NCBI GenBank assembly: GCA_946811185.2
Contig: OX328112.1
Span: forward strand, 30,901,442-30,965,441
Direction: 5' to 3'
From: Hippopus hippopus
Taxonomy: Eukaryota; Mollusca; Bivalvia; Cardiida; Cardiidae
Length of the DNA stretch: 64,000 bases
Both the position numbers and the translations under genes were made by a program. Below, piece after piece: positions 21,609 to 31,529 of this stretch (position 1 is its first letter; the number at the start of each line of letters is the position of its first letter). The notes under the pieces are model-generated. The model was not told the DNA's origin, ran no database searches, and worked only from the letters and a program-made list of their open reading frames with translations.

Positions 21609-22799
21609 TCAGGGTTGCATCTAGAGTGCGGGATTGCCGAAATCCCGCATCAAAATAAAAAATCCCGCGAAAACGAAATTTGTTTGCGCACCAATTCCCG
21701 CACTAAAACGAACTAGCCCACAAAAATTGCTTGATCGTGTGCACCATAATCGGGGAAAAGGAGAAAAAACGACTTGGGGGGGGATAAAATGTAACAAAAT
21801 TTGCATGGTTACCCAAATAATCATTCGAAACTTAAAACCGTAAACTTAAATCGTAGACTGTCGGGTTATTTTGATCATATCAATAGACGCTTGTCATCTG
21901 TGTTATGCAGACGAAAAGCCTTATTGCAGGGCCCACGCTGTCGATCACTGAATGCGGCAATTTAGGAAAAATGTGTCCAAAAATGACACACTGGCGAATC
22001 TGCTGGCAACAGGTGATGTCTTAAGGTTGCAGAATTCTTGAAAGAAAATAACTCCGTCATAAACAGTGAGTATTAAATATGACGGACCACACGTCACCGT
22101 TTATCACAACCTAACAAGCTGGCGTGTAATGAAAAGCGAGATAATGGTGTCAATCCACTGATCTAGGGTAAAATGACATGTTTTGAAGTGACCTACAACC
22201 CTTATTAACAAATTCTTGCAATATCATGCGGTAATACTTTAAAAAAAATTGATTGACATGGAAAAAGATCGATGCAAAAAACCGCGAAAACCCATGACAC
22301 AACAAAATGTCTATTTGACATCGTCTGATCAGAGGCACTTCAGACTGTCTTTTCAGCTTTGGTAGTAAATTTAAGCAGTAAATTTACATAAATATCTGTA
22401 TGAAGCAATAGATGGAAGCTAAAATCTCAGTCTAACACCGAGGTAAAAATTTCGTTGAATTTATGAAATGAAAATGTTGAACAACGTAGGATAGATAGGG
22501 TAGGATGGGGATTAGTCTACTTGTCCTACAGTGATTATACTGCAGCAAGTGTTAAAAAAGAAGTTACAAGACATTCATCTTAACAAAGAAGACTAGAATA
22601 TAATAACTCTTTGATGGATATAATCATTATTATTTTCCCAAAGACAAAAACAAATAATACATTAACCCTTTACCACATTATCGGAACCGCCATGAAATTA
22701 GTCCCCCCTCTTTACACTTGAAAGGGGGGACGTGCCCCCCTTTTTCTGAAGATGATGGGGGCCAGCCCCCCTATTTGAACATTTCTAGATGCAACCCTG
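21609..22799. mobile_element. DNA element 2 (terminal repeats CAGGGTTGCATCTAG)
   Basis: The inverted ends CAGGGTTGCATCTAG and CTAGATGCAACCCTG are perfect. AAATT lies outside both. The internal part (about 22095-22445) resembles DNA element 1: ACCCATGACACAACAAAA, CAGAGGCACTTCA and a Lys-codon-rich A tract. Sub-terminal G/C runs (22690-22770) are unlike element 1. No transposase frame; non-autonomous. Confidence 0.7.
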
Positions 22800-22873
22800 A
22801 AATTTTTCAAGTTGCGAGCTCTAGTATATTGTTAATTTGTATGTCATGGATTAGCGGTAGCTTTTATTCACAG

Positions 22874-23146
22874 TTAACTTTTTACTACACACTGAAATTT
22901 TAGACTTGCTCAAATTGAAAGCATTTTGCAGATGACAAAAGCTTGCTCAAATGATGAAATTTAGTAGGATAGAAAACATTGTGGGAAAAGGAGAAAATGC
23001 TGGAAACCAGCATTTTCTACTTTTCTCACAATGTTTTCTACTCCTACCAAAACAATTTTTGATTTTTGAGTGATGTTTATTTTGTCTGCAAACACTTTCA
23101 ATTTGGACAAGTCTGAAATATTGTACGTTGTTTGGTGAAGAGTTAA
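22874..23146. mobile_element. Family A element with two long arms
   Basis: Unlike other copies, both sides of the palindrome are the long-arm type: TTTTAGACTTGCTCAAATTG on the left and CAATTTGGACAAGTCTGAAA on the right. It is therefore nearly symmetric over its whole length, TTAA to TTAA. Confidence 0.75.
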
Positions 23147-23164
23147 ATTCAAAGGAACACAATT

Positions 23165-23270
23165 TCTGGTTAGCTATCCCAAATTAGATTATCCAATCAG
23201 ATATTGTGTTCTTTTCTCAATTCAAAATTAGACTAATAGAATCACTATTTAAAATGGTTGGCGAAAACAA
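23165..23270 (+). mobile_element. Family D remnant next to exon 6
   Basis: TTATCCAATCAGATATTGTG, then TTCAAAATTAGACTAATAG and AAAATGGTTGGCGAAAAC. Its right end is 31 bases before exon 6. Confidence 0.45.
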
Positions 23271-23301
23271 AAACATGGTAACAGCTTATTTCTCACTACA
23301 G

Positions 23302-23408
23302 AGGAAGATGAAAGTGAAGGAAAAGTAGCCGAGGGTACAGAAGACAAGGTACAACTGGTAGAGAAAGATTCAGACTTTCACACCATTTCTAATGTGGCCA
23401 GTAGTCAG
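23302..23408 (+). CDS. Exon 6 of unrecognised Ser/Arg-rich protein gene
   Basis: One hundred and seven bases between TTTCTCACTACAG and GTAGGG. It completes a Glu codon from exon 5 and then encodes residues 241-275, acidic (EDESEGKVAEGTEDK) and ending in ASSQ, in phase 0. A family B element begins only about 24 bases past its donor. Confidence 0.66.
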
Positions 23409-23431
23409 GTAGGGCCTTTCACTCTGTCTTC

Positions 23432-23639
23432 ATCTTAGGCTGCTAAGTACGAATCAAGAACTTTCTGTGGACGGTGTATATCAAGATCAGACTGCACAGA
23501 GCGTGCAGTGTGATTTTGAATCTACACTATCCGATAAGGCAATATGTTTGCCCCATAAATACCTATGAAATAGCAAAATTTTGGTTTTTACTATCGGCTT
23601 GAAAGTTTCATTACACTTATTTAGCAGGACAAGGGTTAA
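23432..23639 (+). mobile_element. Family B element, first of three joined copies
   Basis: CTTAGGCTGCTAAGTACG to AAGGGTTAA at 23639, about 24 bases beyond exon 6. Confidence 0.8.
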
Positions 23640-23847
23640 TCTTTATCTTGCTAAATAAGTGAAATGAAATTTTCAAACCGGCAGTAAAATGTAAATTCAG
23701 CCACTTCAAATGTAGTTTTTTGGGGAAAGATATCTCCTTATCAAAAAGTGTAGAGTCAAGATCAGACTGCAGGTTCAGTGCAATCTGATCTTGATCTGCA
23801 CTGTCCACCAAAGTTCCTTGAGTTGCATTTCTAAGCCTAAGGGTTAA
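23636..23847 (-). mobile_element. Family B element, reverse, second of three joined copies
   Basis: It shares TTAA at 23636-23639 with the copy before it and TTAA at 23844-23847 with the copy after it. Ends CCTAAGGGTTAA. Confidence 0.8.
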
Positions 23848-24056
23848 TTCTTCAGCTGTTAAGTAAGTTTAACTGAAAATTTCCAGCCAATAGTGAAAAC
23901 TCATAGTTTACAATTTAAGAAGTTTGCTCGTCGGTGTAATCTCACCATATCAGACAGTGTAGATTCAAGATCGGACTGCACATTTTGTGCAGTCTGATCT
24001 TGATCTACACTGTCCCCAAAAGCCAACAAAGTCGAGCTTAGTGGTCTTAGTGTTAA
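23844..24056 (-). mobile_element. Family B element, reverse, third of three joined copies
   Basis: TTAATTCTTCAGCTGTTAAG to GTCTTAGTGTTAA, with the palindrome at about 23967-24005. The final TTAA is shared with a family A copy. Confidence 0.78.
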
Positions 24057-24212
24057 CTCAAGTGATGGAGTTCTTCACTGATAAACAAGAAAACATTAAG
24101 GGAAAAGAGAAACTGCTGGTCATCTGCATTTTTTTCCTTTTCCCAGAATGTTTTCAAAGGGCTTCCTGCTCAGGGCCATTACAACATGGGATTGTGTAGT
24201 GAAGGGTTAACT
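24053..24212 (-). mobile_element. Family A element joined to family B
   Basis: TTAACTCAAGTGATGG to GTAGTGAAGGGTTAA, with a deletion in the long arm. Confidence 0.65.
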
Positions 24213-24263
24213 GCTCACCAGATGCCAGAGTTTAACTCTTTATGGAATTAGAGAATTTTGGAC

Positions 24264-24492
24264 TTAACTCTTTACCACACAATCCCGACTTTTAACGACC
24301 CTGAGAAAGAAGCCTTTTGAAAACATTGTGGGAAAAGGAGAAAATGCTGGTAACCAGCATTTTCTCCTTTTACCACAATGTTTTCTACCTTTGCCAAACC
24401 AAGTTTGAAATTTTTCAGTCACATTTATTTTTCGTCTGCAAATGCTTTCAATTTGGACTGGTCTCTAATTTTGTCGTTTGGTAAAGAGTTAA
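24264..24492 (+). mobile_element. Family A element nested in family A
   Basis: Complete copy, TTAACTCTTTACCACACAATC to GGTAAAGAGTTAA, bounded by TTAA in the host long arm. Confidence 0.85.
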
Positions 24493-24618
24493 ACAAACTG
24501 TAAGCATTTACAGATGACAATTCAAATGTAGCTCAAAATATGACATCTGGCTTTGAAACACTGTGGGAAACCAGCAGCATTTTCGCCTTTCGAACAGTGT
24601 TTTTGAATGCCTTCTTCT

Positions 24619-24846
24619 TTAACCCTTTACCACACAATGACGACTTTTAACACCCCTGATAGAGAAGGCTTTTGAAAACATTGTGGAAAAAGGAGAAAAT
24701 GCTGGTTACCAGCATTTTCTCCTTTTCCCATAATGTTTTCTACCCTATCAAAGAAAAATCATTTCATATGAGCCACATTGAAACTGTCATCTGCAAATGC
24801 TTTCAATTCGGACAGGTCTAAAATTTGTCGTGTGGTAAAGGGTTAA
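24619..24846 (+). mobile_element. Family A element nested in family A
   Basis: Complete copy, TTAACCCTTTACCACACAATG to GGTAAAGGGTTAA, bounded by TTAA in the host short arm. It is very close in sequence to the copy at 243-470. Confidence 0.85.
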
Positions 24847-24885
24847 GAGTTGTTAAATCTTGGGATTGTGTGATAAAGGGTGAAG

Positions 24886-25380
24886 ACTTGTCCAGATTGA
24901 AAGCATTTGCGGACAAGAAATTAACAGTAGCTCAAATGCTTAACGCTTTACCACACGGCAAAAGTTTAGACCTATCCAAATTGAAAGCATTTACAGACGA
25001 CAATTTCATAGTGGCTCAAATGACACGATTTTTCTTTGATAGGGTAGAAAACTTTGTGGGAAAAGGAGAAAATGCTGGTTACCAGCATTTTCTCCTTTTC
25101 CCACAATGTTTTCAAAAGGCTTCTTCCTCAGGGTCGTTAAAACTCAGGATTGTGTGGTAAAGAGTTAAGATGAATTTATCTATCAAAGAGTAGAAAACAT
25201 TGTGGAAAAAGGAGAAAGTATTGGTAATACAGTATTTTTTCCTTTTCCTATTTTTACTGCCATTTTAAAAACAGAAATCATCTTTTGAGCTTGATTAAAT
25301 TTGTCACTTGTAAAAAACTTTAAATTCTGTAGAGTATAAAATATTGTCATTTGTTAAAGGGATAGGTAAAGCTCCAGGAT
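24886..25380 (-). mobile_element. Second family A host copy with an insertion
   Basis: Host pieces 24886-24939 and 25169-25380 join as long arm (CAGATTGAAAGCATTTGCGG) and palindrome (GAAAACATTGTGGAAAAAGG), then a decayed right side. Confidence 0.65.
24940..25168 (-). mobile_element. Family A element nested in family A
   Basis: TTAACGCTTTACCACACGG to GGTAAAGAGTTAA, inserted after CTCAAATGC of the host. The 111-residue open frame across it is repeat translation. Confidence 0.85.
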
Positions 25381-25568
25381 TATTTGAGATAATGTTATTT
25401 TTACGTGTCAAAATAAATAAGAATAAAATGGAATTAACACTATATTGTTGATTTTACTTGTTGAAATGGAAAGTTCAAGTGGGTTTAGATATATTGGGCT
25501 TAATCAGTATTATTCTTTATTCTTAGAGTGCTAAAGGAATTGAGCAGCCTCTTGAAAAAAGGGGTTCT

Positions 25569-25796
25569 TTAACACTTTACCACACAAGCATGACTTTTAA
25601 CAACCGTAAGGGAATAGGGATTTGAAAACATTGTGGGAAAAGGAGAAAATGCTGGTGACCAGCATTTTCTCCTGTTCCTACAGTGTTTTCTATCCTTTCA
25701 AAGAAAAATCCCATCATTTTAGAAAAAATTGATATGTTGTCTGCAAGTGCTTTCAATTTGGACAAATCTAAAATTTTGTCATTTGGTAAAGAGTCG
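25569..25796 (+). mobile_element. Family A element
   Basis: TTAACACTTTACCACACAAGC to TTTGGTAAAGAGT. The palindrome is intact except for two changes. Confidence 0.8.
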
Positions 25797-25981
25797 ACAT
25801 ATCTTGCAATCCATCATCCAAAGCATTTTGTCGCACTGATCCATTCTGGCTAAAGAAATGAGTCATTAGGTAGAATGGTCCTTTGACAGAGAGAAAAAAT
25901 ACCAAAAGCAAAAAAGATCGACCTAGGTCAACATGCTCGGACTGCACAGACTGAACTCGGTCAAAACATTTCGAAGGTGTA

Positions 25982-26211
25982 TTAACTCTTTACCAAACAA
26001 TCTCGTGTTTTCATGACCCCGAAGGAGAGGCCTTGTGATACCATTGTGGGAACAGAAGAAAATGCTTGTAACCAGCATTTTTTCTTTATCCCCACAAGGA
26101 TTTAACCTTTTCAAAAACAAATTCCCACATTTTAGCCACATCTAATGTTTTGTCCGCAAATGCTATCAAATTAGGAAGATCCAAAATTTTGTTTTTTGGT
26201 CAAGAGTGTAA
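25982..26211 (+). mobile_element. Family A element
   Basis: TTAACTCTTTACCAAACAATC to TTTTGGTCAAGAGTG, with the palindrome slightly decayed. Confidence 0.75.
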
Positions 26212-26267
26212 GGTTTATCTATAACAAAACAGTTCAATATGTTATGGTTTTAAGCCTTATACTGATG

Positions 26268-26472
26268 AATAACTTAACTTAAACTTTCAAGCCGGTAGTA
26301 AAAACCTGAATAATGTTACTTCAGACTTCTTTTTTGGAGAAAAAGATTTCCTTATGATATGTATGACGGACAGTGAAGATGCAAGATCAGACTGCACATT
26401 CTGTGCAGTCTGATCTTGATCTACACTGTCTGCAAAAGGTCAGTGAGTCGTGCTTAGCAGCCTAAGGGTTAA
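26268..26472 (-). mobile_element. Family B element, reverse
   Basis: AACTTAAACTTTCAAGCCGG to GCAGCCTAAGGGTTAA, with the palindrome at about 26385-26425. Confidence 0.8.
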
Positions 26473-26549
26473 ATATTGTTGTTTGCAATTAGATTGATAA
26501 AAATAAACTTTTCACCCATAGAGCTCAAAGTAGTACTGTCTTTGATTTT

Positions 26550-26640
26550 GAGGACTAATTCTTGTATCAGACTGCATAAAAGATGCTTTCTGATCTTTTT
26601 CCTACTCTGTTTGCAAGGTCATGATGTATCCTTGCAGAAA
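26550..26640 (+). mobile_element. Family B fragment
   Basis: GTATCAGACTGCATAAAAG opposite CTTTCTGATCTTTTTCC. Confidence 0.4.
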
Positions 26641-26700
26641 CAGCCATAAAATTGCATGTTATACATTTTTGTATTTCCTCCTAAGAATGTGTCATTGACG

Positions 26701-26800
26701 CTGAGTCTGGTAGCTCAGTCACAAACCTATGGGGCTTAAAATTGAGGGGTAGCTAGATTGATCCCCAGCTCGGCCAAATTCTTTCCGAGGGTTGATGCTA
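26701..26800 (+). mobile_element. tRNA-like SINE head
   Basis: A box TGGTAGCTCAGTC near 26708 and B box AGATTGATCCCC near 26754, followed by CAGCTCGGCC, as in the 5752 SINE. The body is missing. Confidence 0.55.
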
Positions 26801-26814
26801 GTAATTGCAACATG

Positions 26815-26925
26815 ATTTATTCCTCTATTACTGCCAATATTTTCTCCTTTTCCCACTGTGTTTTCAAGAGCTCTCTATAGCTAAGGGTTGATGAAATGCT
26901 GGGTTGTTTGGTAAAGGGTTATAAT
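26815..26925 (-). mobile_element. Family A right half
   Basis: ATTTTCTCCTTTTCCCACTG to TTTGGTAAAGGGTTA. Confidence 0.6.
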
Positions 26926-27106
26926 TTGAACTTACAGACACGTTAGTTCGAATTATGTTGTAAATTTGATTTGGACTCATATATGTTAGTTGGAAAATGG
27001 AGAAGAAATGTGAATTTGAACTGGATTGAGGTTTGAATAATTCCTTTTCAAGATTTCAACTTGAATTTTTCCTTACGTATACAAAGGGGAAAAAGATGTT
27101 TTCAGA

Positions 27107-27144
27107 AATGTCTGTCTGTCTGTCTGTCTGTCAGTCTGTCTGTC
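27107..27144 (+). repeat. Microsatellite (TGTC)n
   Basis: About nine TGTC units with one TCAG interruption. Confidence 0.9.
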
Positions 27145-27272
27145 ATAGGTATTTTTGCTGCCACTTTATTCAGTGATTTTAATAGCTATGTGCTGGATGG
27201 ATGTAAAAAGTCATATTTAGGGCAGTAGAAGGTAACAGGAAACTTTGAAATCATTGACTATTTAATGACAAT

Positions 27273-27434
27273 TTAACTCTTTCGCTACTGAATGAATAAA
27301 TTGCATTTTCTATATGGCTAAAAATACATTTGCTCAGCAAGACCAAGTGTTCTGTGCACTATCTGTGCAGTCTGATTTTGATCTACACTGTCCACAAAAG
27401 AGTCTGGTGTAGACAACAGCAAGGAAAGAGTTAA
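27273..27434 (+). mobile_element. Family B-like element, other termini, joined to family A
   Basis: TTAACTCTTTCGCTACTGAAT to AAGGAAAGAGTTAA, with GTGCAGTCTGATTTTGATC inside. It shares the TTAA at 27431 with the next family A copy. Confidence 0.65.
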
Positions 27435-27659
27435 CTCTTTACCAAATGACAAAAATTCAGACTGGTCCAAATTGAAAAGATTCGCAGACGACAAATTAAA
27501 TGTAACTGAACTGATGTTTTTTGTTTAGGATCCGGTAGAAAACATTGTGGGAAAAGGAGAAAATGCTGGTTACCAGCATTTCCTCCTTTTCCTACAATGT
27601 TTTCAAAAGCCTTCTCTTACAGGGTCGTTAAAACTTGGGATTGTGTGGTAAAGGGTTAA
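27431..27659 (-). mobile_element. Family A element
   Basis: Complete: TTAACTCTTTACCAAATGAC to GGTAAAGGGTTAA. It is similar to the copy at 55269. Confidence 0.85.
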
Positions 27660-27825
27660 GTGGGGAAAAAAGCAATAGCAATTCTCATAAATTCAAAACA
27701 CAGTATCCTATTTCACAGGACTATTCTTAAGTTTAAATTTATGAATTAAAACTTTTAAAAATTGAAAAAGCATCCTTGTTTCAAATTTGTATTAAACACT
27801 TGCTTCATTTAGAATGCAGTAGTTA

Positions 27826-27978
27826 TGTGGAAAAGTAGCCAGTGGCTTGGAAAGAATACTGTGCGGAGTACTGGCTAAAGAAACTCTAGGAAAGCATGGG
27901 TAGGTGCACTGGCCGCCGCGATATAACTGAAATAATGCTGAAAAGGGCGTTAAACACCATACAATCAGTCAATCCTGT
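27826..27978 (+). mobile_element. SINE 3' body
   Basis: TAGCCAGTGGCTTGGAAAGA, AAACTCTAGGAAAGCATGGG, GCCGCCGCGATATAACTGAA and GGGCGTTAAACACCATACAA. Confidence 0.65.
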
Positions 27979-27991
27979 AGAATGCAAATGC

Positions 27992-28208
27992 ATTAACTCA
28001 TTTCCAGACTACAATATTTTAGTTTTTTTCCAAACCGAAAGTAACTTCCTATTAAAAAACAAGCCTGACTCAAACCATGGAATTTGTCTTGGAAAAGGAA
28101 AATGAGGAAATAATGGTTTCCAGCAATTTCTTCTTTTCTGTCAATGTTTTCGACAGTCAGTCTTCCACAGGGTTGTTGTAATTACTGGATTGTCTGATTT
28201 AAGGTTAA
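27992..28208 (-). mobile_element. Family A remnant
   Basis: TTAACTCATTTCCAGACTAC, TTGTCTTGGAAAAGG, TTCCAGCAATTTCTTC and GGATTGTCTGATTTAAGG. Confidence 0.5.
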
Positions 28209-28214
28209 CTCATT

Positions 28215-28955
28215 TATAGCTCTTGAAATCATTGTAGGAAAAGGAGTAAAGGGGGAGGGGGGGGTATGGTGGTCATTACAAGCAACTGTTTTTTTTTTCC
28301 TCTGTGTTTTAAATGTTTTTCAATTAATGTATTCTCATTTCCGTTATTGATATATTCCTACTTTTGTCCATTTAAACTTTTCATTTTATTGATATGTCTA
28401 AGGAAAACAATAGCAGTTGATTAAAAACAAAAGCAATGAATTTTAGGGTTCATTTATTACGAAATTTGATACAGAGTAAATCATTTCCCTACTGATTTCT
28501 TTTTTTTTGACGAACTTATTGCGGGAAAAAAGGTTGATTTATAATACAGCAATGTATTTTTCAACATTTATCGCATGCTTTGTGCATTTTGCGAAAACTG
28601 TTCATCTTTTCTTTATTTTTTGTTTAATTGAGATAATTTTTATCATCTTGTTAATATGAAATTCACATATAAATAATCCTTTTATGGCGATGGGGCCTAT
28701 TTAAATGGATAGTTTGTTATTCTATTGTTTAACCGCTGTCCCTCATTAGCAAGTTTTTCACTGATCAGCACTGAAGGGTTTTTTGCGAAAAAAAAAAAGA
28801 TGATCAAAATACAAACACATAAGTATAAGATTTTAAGATAGCCAAGAAGTCATTGTGAGAAATGGAGAAATTGCTCATATTATATTTCTTCTTTGTCAAA
28901 ATGTTTTCAAATGGCTATAGTTTCAAAGGTGTTAAAGGGCTCTAATAAGAAGTGA
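28215..28955. other. AT-rich intron without recognisable feature
   Basis: A short G-rich tract (28248-28262) and T-runs only. Confidence 0.4.
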
Positions 28956-28959
28956 AGGT

Positions 28960-29150
28960 TTCACCCTGACCAAACGATTCCCTTTTATGGACCCTGAGGT
29001 AAAAAAGCTTTTAAAAACATTGGGAGAAGAGCAAAAAAATGCTTGAACCAGGATTTTCTCCTTTCCCTAGAATGTTTTCTTATCTTATTGAAGATAAATC
29101 CCTGATTTTTAAGCTACATTTAAAATGTTGTCTGCAGGTGCCTTTGACCC
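28960..29150 (+). mobile_element. Family A element, diverged
   Basis: ACCAAACGATTCCC, ACCCTGAGGTAAAAAAGC, ATTTTCTCCTTTCCCTAG and TTGTCTGCAGGTGCC. Cut short on the right by the next copy. Confidence 0.6.
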
Positions 29151-29402
29151 TTTACGGAACAGTCCTGACCCTAGGAAAAAAAGTCTTTTGAAAACATTGT
29201 GGGAAAAGGAGAAAATGCTGGTTACCAGCATTTTCTCCTTTTACCACAATGTTTTCTTCCCTGTCCAGACAAATCCTAACACTTGAGACATATTCAGTTT
29301 GTTGACTGGCAATGCTTTGGATTTGGCTTTTCAACAATTTATCAGTTTTGTAGAGTTTATTATAGACAATTCTTAATTTTTTTCATATGGAGAAGAGTTA
29401 AA
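29150..29402 (+). mobile_element. Family A element
   Basis: CCCTTTACGGAACAGTCC, an intact palindrome at about 29186-29254, and a decayed right arm ending GAAGAGTTAA. Confidence 0.7.
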
Positions 29403-29564
29403 TTTGGATTTTAAAAAAATGAAATATGACTTTTTTAAAGGGATTAAATTGCTGTAGTGTGTGTTTGGTTTGGATTTTTTTGATAATTGCTGTGCAAATA
29501 AAAGGAACATTTGGAATTTATGCATTGTGTTTCATGCATGCCTCTTGTCACCTTTACTGCCTTT

Positions 29565-29895
29565 GGCAAAACTTCAACTTATTTTGCAAACAGTGTAGGT
29601 CAAGATCAGACTGCATAGTCAGTGCAGTGTGATCTGTATCTTCATTGCCAACTGTTTGGTAAAACACTCTGACAAAAAATGGGGGTTTGAGTTTGTTTTT
29701 TTTTATTTTTTCAGCTTAAATTGTTTAAGACTGAAATTACCTTTCTCATCAATTGAGAACTTAAATGGTGAAGAAAGTTACCAAGACAACTTAAGTTTTT
29801 TTTTACGGACAGCATAGATCAAGATCAAACTGCATTAAATATGAAGTCTGATTTGCTATCTTTCCTGTCTGGTGCTAAACAGCCTTGATATTGCT
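29565..29895 (+). mobile_element. Two family B remnants
   Basis: GTCAAGATCAGACTGCATAG near 29600 and GATCAAGATCAAACTGCATT near 29817, each with part of the opposite arm. Confidence 0.45.
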
Positions 29896-29967
29896 ATGCA
29901 TGTTTCTATTTCTAGATGAGCTGAATGAATATGAATATGTCTGTTTCATCAATATAACACTTTAACC

Positions 29968-30165
29968 TTTCCCGAACAATTTGGAGATTTAAATACCCTG
30001 TGAAAAAATGATTGGAAATGGAGAAAATGTAGGTGATCAGCATTTTCTTCTGTACCCAAAATGTCTATCCAATCAGAGCACTTTAGAAATTAATTGTCAT
30101 TTTCAGATGCGTTCACTTTCAAAATTCTTGTATATGAAATTTGTCGTTTTTGAAAAGGTTAAGGG
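29968..30165 (+). mobile_element. Family A element, diverged
   Basis: CTTTCCCGAACAATTTGG, AAAATGTAGGTGATCAGCATT and TTTTTGAAAAGGTTAAG. Confidence 0.55.
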
Positions 30166-30318
30166 TTGATAGGTTTGAATAAAGCTTGTGAGCAATATGT
30201 GGGACTCATGGCATGCATGTAGTTTGGTGCATTCTACTTTATTTTTCATAATCGTTGTTCTTGGATAACTAAGTTTTCTAAGTTCTTGTGTGGATTGGTA
30301 CAGTTCTTGTTGTAGAAA

Positions 30319-30553
30319 GATAAAGCCTTTACCAAACAATCCCGTGTTTTAATGACCCTGAGAAAGACGCCTTTTGAAAACAATGTAGAAAAAGGAGAAA
30401 ATGCTGGTAACCAGCATTTTCTCCTTTTTCCACAATGTTTTCTTCCCTTTAAAGAGAGAAAAAAAATCATCCTGTGAGCTACATTTAATTTGTTGTCTGC
30501 AAATGCTTTCAGTTTGGTCAGGTCTGAAATTGTGTCATTTCATAGAGATTTAA
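30319..30553 (+). mobile_element. Family A element joined to the next copy
   Basis: GCCTTTACCAAACAATCCCG to CATTTCATAGAGATTTAA. Confidence 0.78.
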
Positions 30554-30774
30554 TTCTTTACCAAATGATAAAATCTTACACGTCCAAATTGAAAGCATTT
30601 GCAAGCGACAAATTAAATGTGGCTAAAATGGTAATTGTCTTTGAAAGTGTAGAAAACCTTGTGGGAAAAGGAGAAAATCCTGGTTACCAGCATTTTCTCC
30701 TTTTCCTACAAGGTTTTCAAAAAGCTTTTTCTTCAGGGTTGTAAAAAATTGGAATTGTGTGGTAAAGAGTTTAA
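30550..30774 (-). mobile_element. Family A element just upstream of exon 7
   Basis: TTAATTCTTTACCAAATGAT to GGTAAAGAGTTTAA. It shares TTAA with the copy before it and ends 72 bases before exon 7. Confidence 0.8.
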
Positions 30775-30846
30775 GGCCGTTGGAGAATATATTGTTGCCA
30801 AAATAAACTTGTTTTGGTGCTAAAAGGACATAGAGTAGCAATGCAG

Positions 30847-31365
30847 TTACCAGACATTGTTAAAGGAGACTCTATGATAAGTGAGGCTTTATCTAAACTT
30901 TCAGCCACAGATGCTTCCTCTGTGTATTCTAAATGGGAGAACACCTCTCGAACCTCACATAGTCGGAGTGCCTCAAGGCAGCACTCCAAACGGGAAAATG
31001 TTTCAAGATATTCTAGGGAAAGTATATCCAGATACTCGAGAAATGAATCTGTTTCAAGAAATGAAACAGTGTCACGACATCCCAACGGGAATTGTACGAC
31101 AGGAAGTTCTGGTAGATATAGCGTATCAGCTGGTACCTATAGGTCTTTAAAAACAAGGATAACAACAAGGTCAAAATATTCTAATGTATCAAGAAAGACT
31201 TCCAGGACGCAGAGGACTCAAGAGTCGGAAGAAAGACAATTGTTAATGGACATTTTACCGCATATTCAACAATTTTATGAAAAGAAAAAGAACGAAGCTT
31301 TGTTGAAAGATCCCAAATATAATAGTTCTGAACAACTTGTCTTTTATCCTGATAAAGGTTTGAAG
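30847..31365 (+). CDS. Exon 7 (519 bp), Ser/Arg repeat region
   Basis: The largest exon: 173 codons, phase 0 at both ends, residues 276-448. Its middle is a Ser/Arg/Tyr-rich run with repeated SRYSR and SVSRNE-like units (about residues 300-345), followed by a basic segment. The C-terminal part looks more ordered: EERQLLMDILPHIQQFYEKK and then YNSSEQLVFYPDKGLK. The donor is GTTAGT. The acceptor (GCAATGCAG) has a poor pyrimidine tract, but it is the only one nearby that keeps frame with exon 6. A family A element ends 72 bases upstream. Confidence 0.75.
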
Positions 31366-31529
31366 GTTAGTGAACTGTTTTGAAGGTCAAAATGTATCAT
31401 GGAAAGGTTGCATGAAACTTGTAAGAGTATTCTAAGCGTAGCTGTTCTTCAAGGTTGAAATTTGTTATTGAAAGTTTGCTTGGAACTTTTCGGAATACAA
31501 TTAGCTATTTTGGAAGAAAAGTTTTCAGC

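Larger units (their letters stand above)
24232..24885 (-). mobile_element. Family A host copy carrying two family A insertions
   Basis: Host pieces are 24232-24263, 24493-24618 and 24847-24885. Joined, they follow family A order: CTCTTTATGG, TAAGCATTTACAGATGACAA, CTGTGGGAAACCAGC, GCCTTCTTCTT and TTGGGATTGTGTGATAAAGG. Confidence 0.7.

Noticed and set aside
27107..27144. CRISPR-like or regulatory repeat
   Set aside because: A simple (TGTC)n microsatellite; no spacers.
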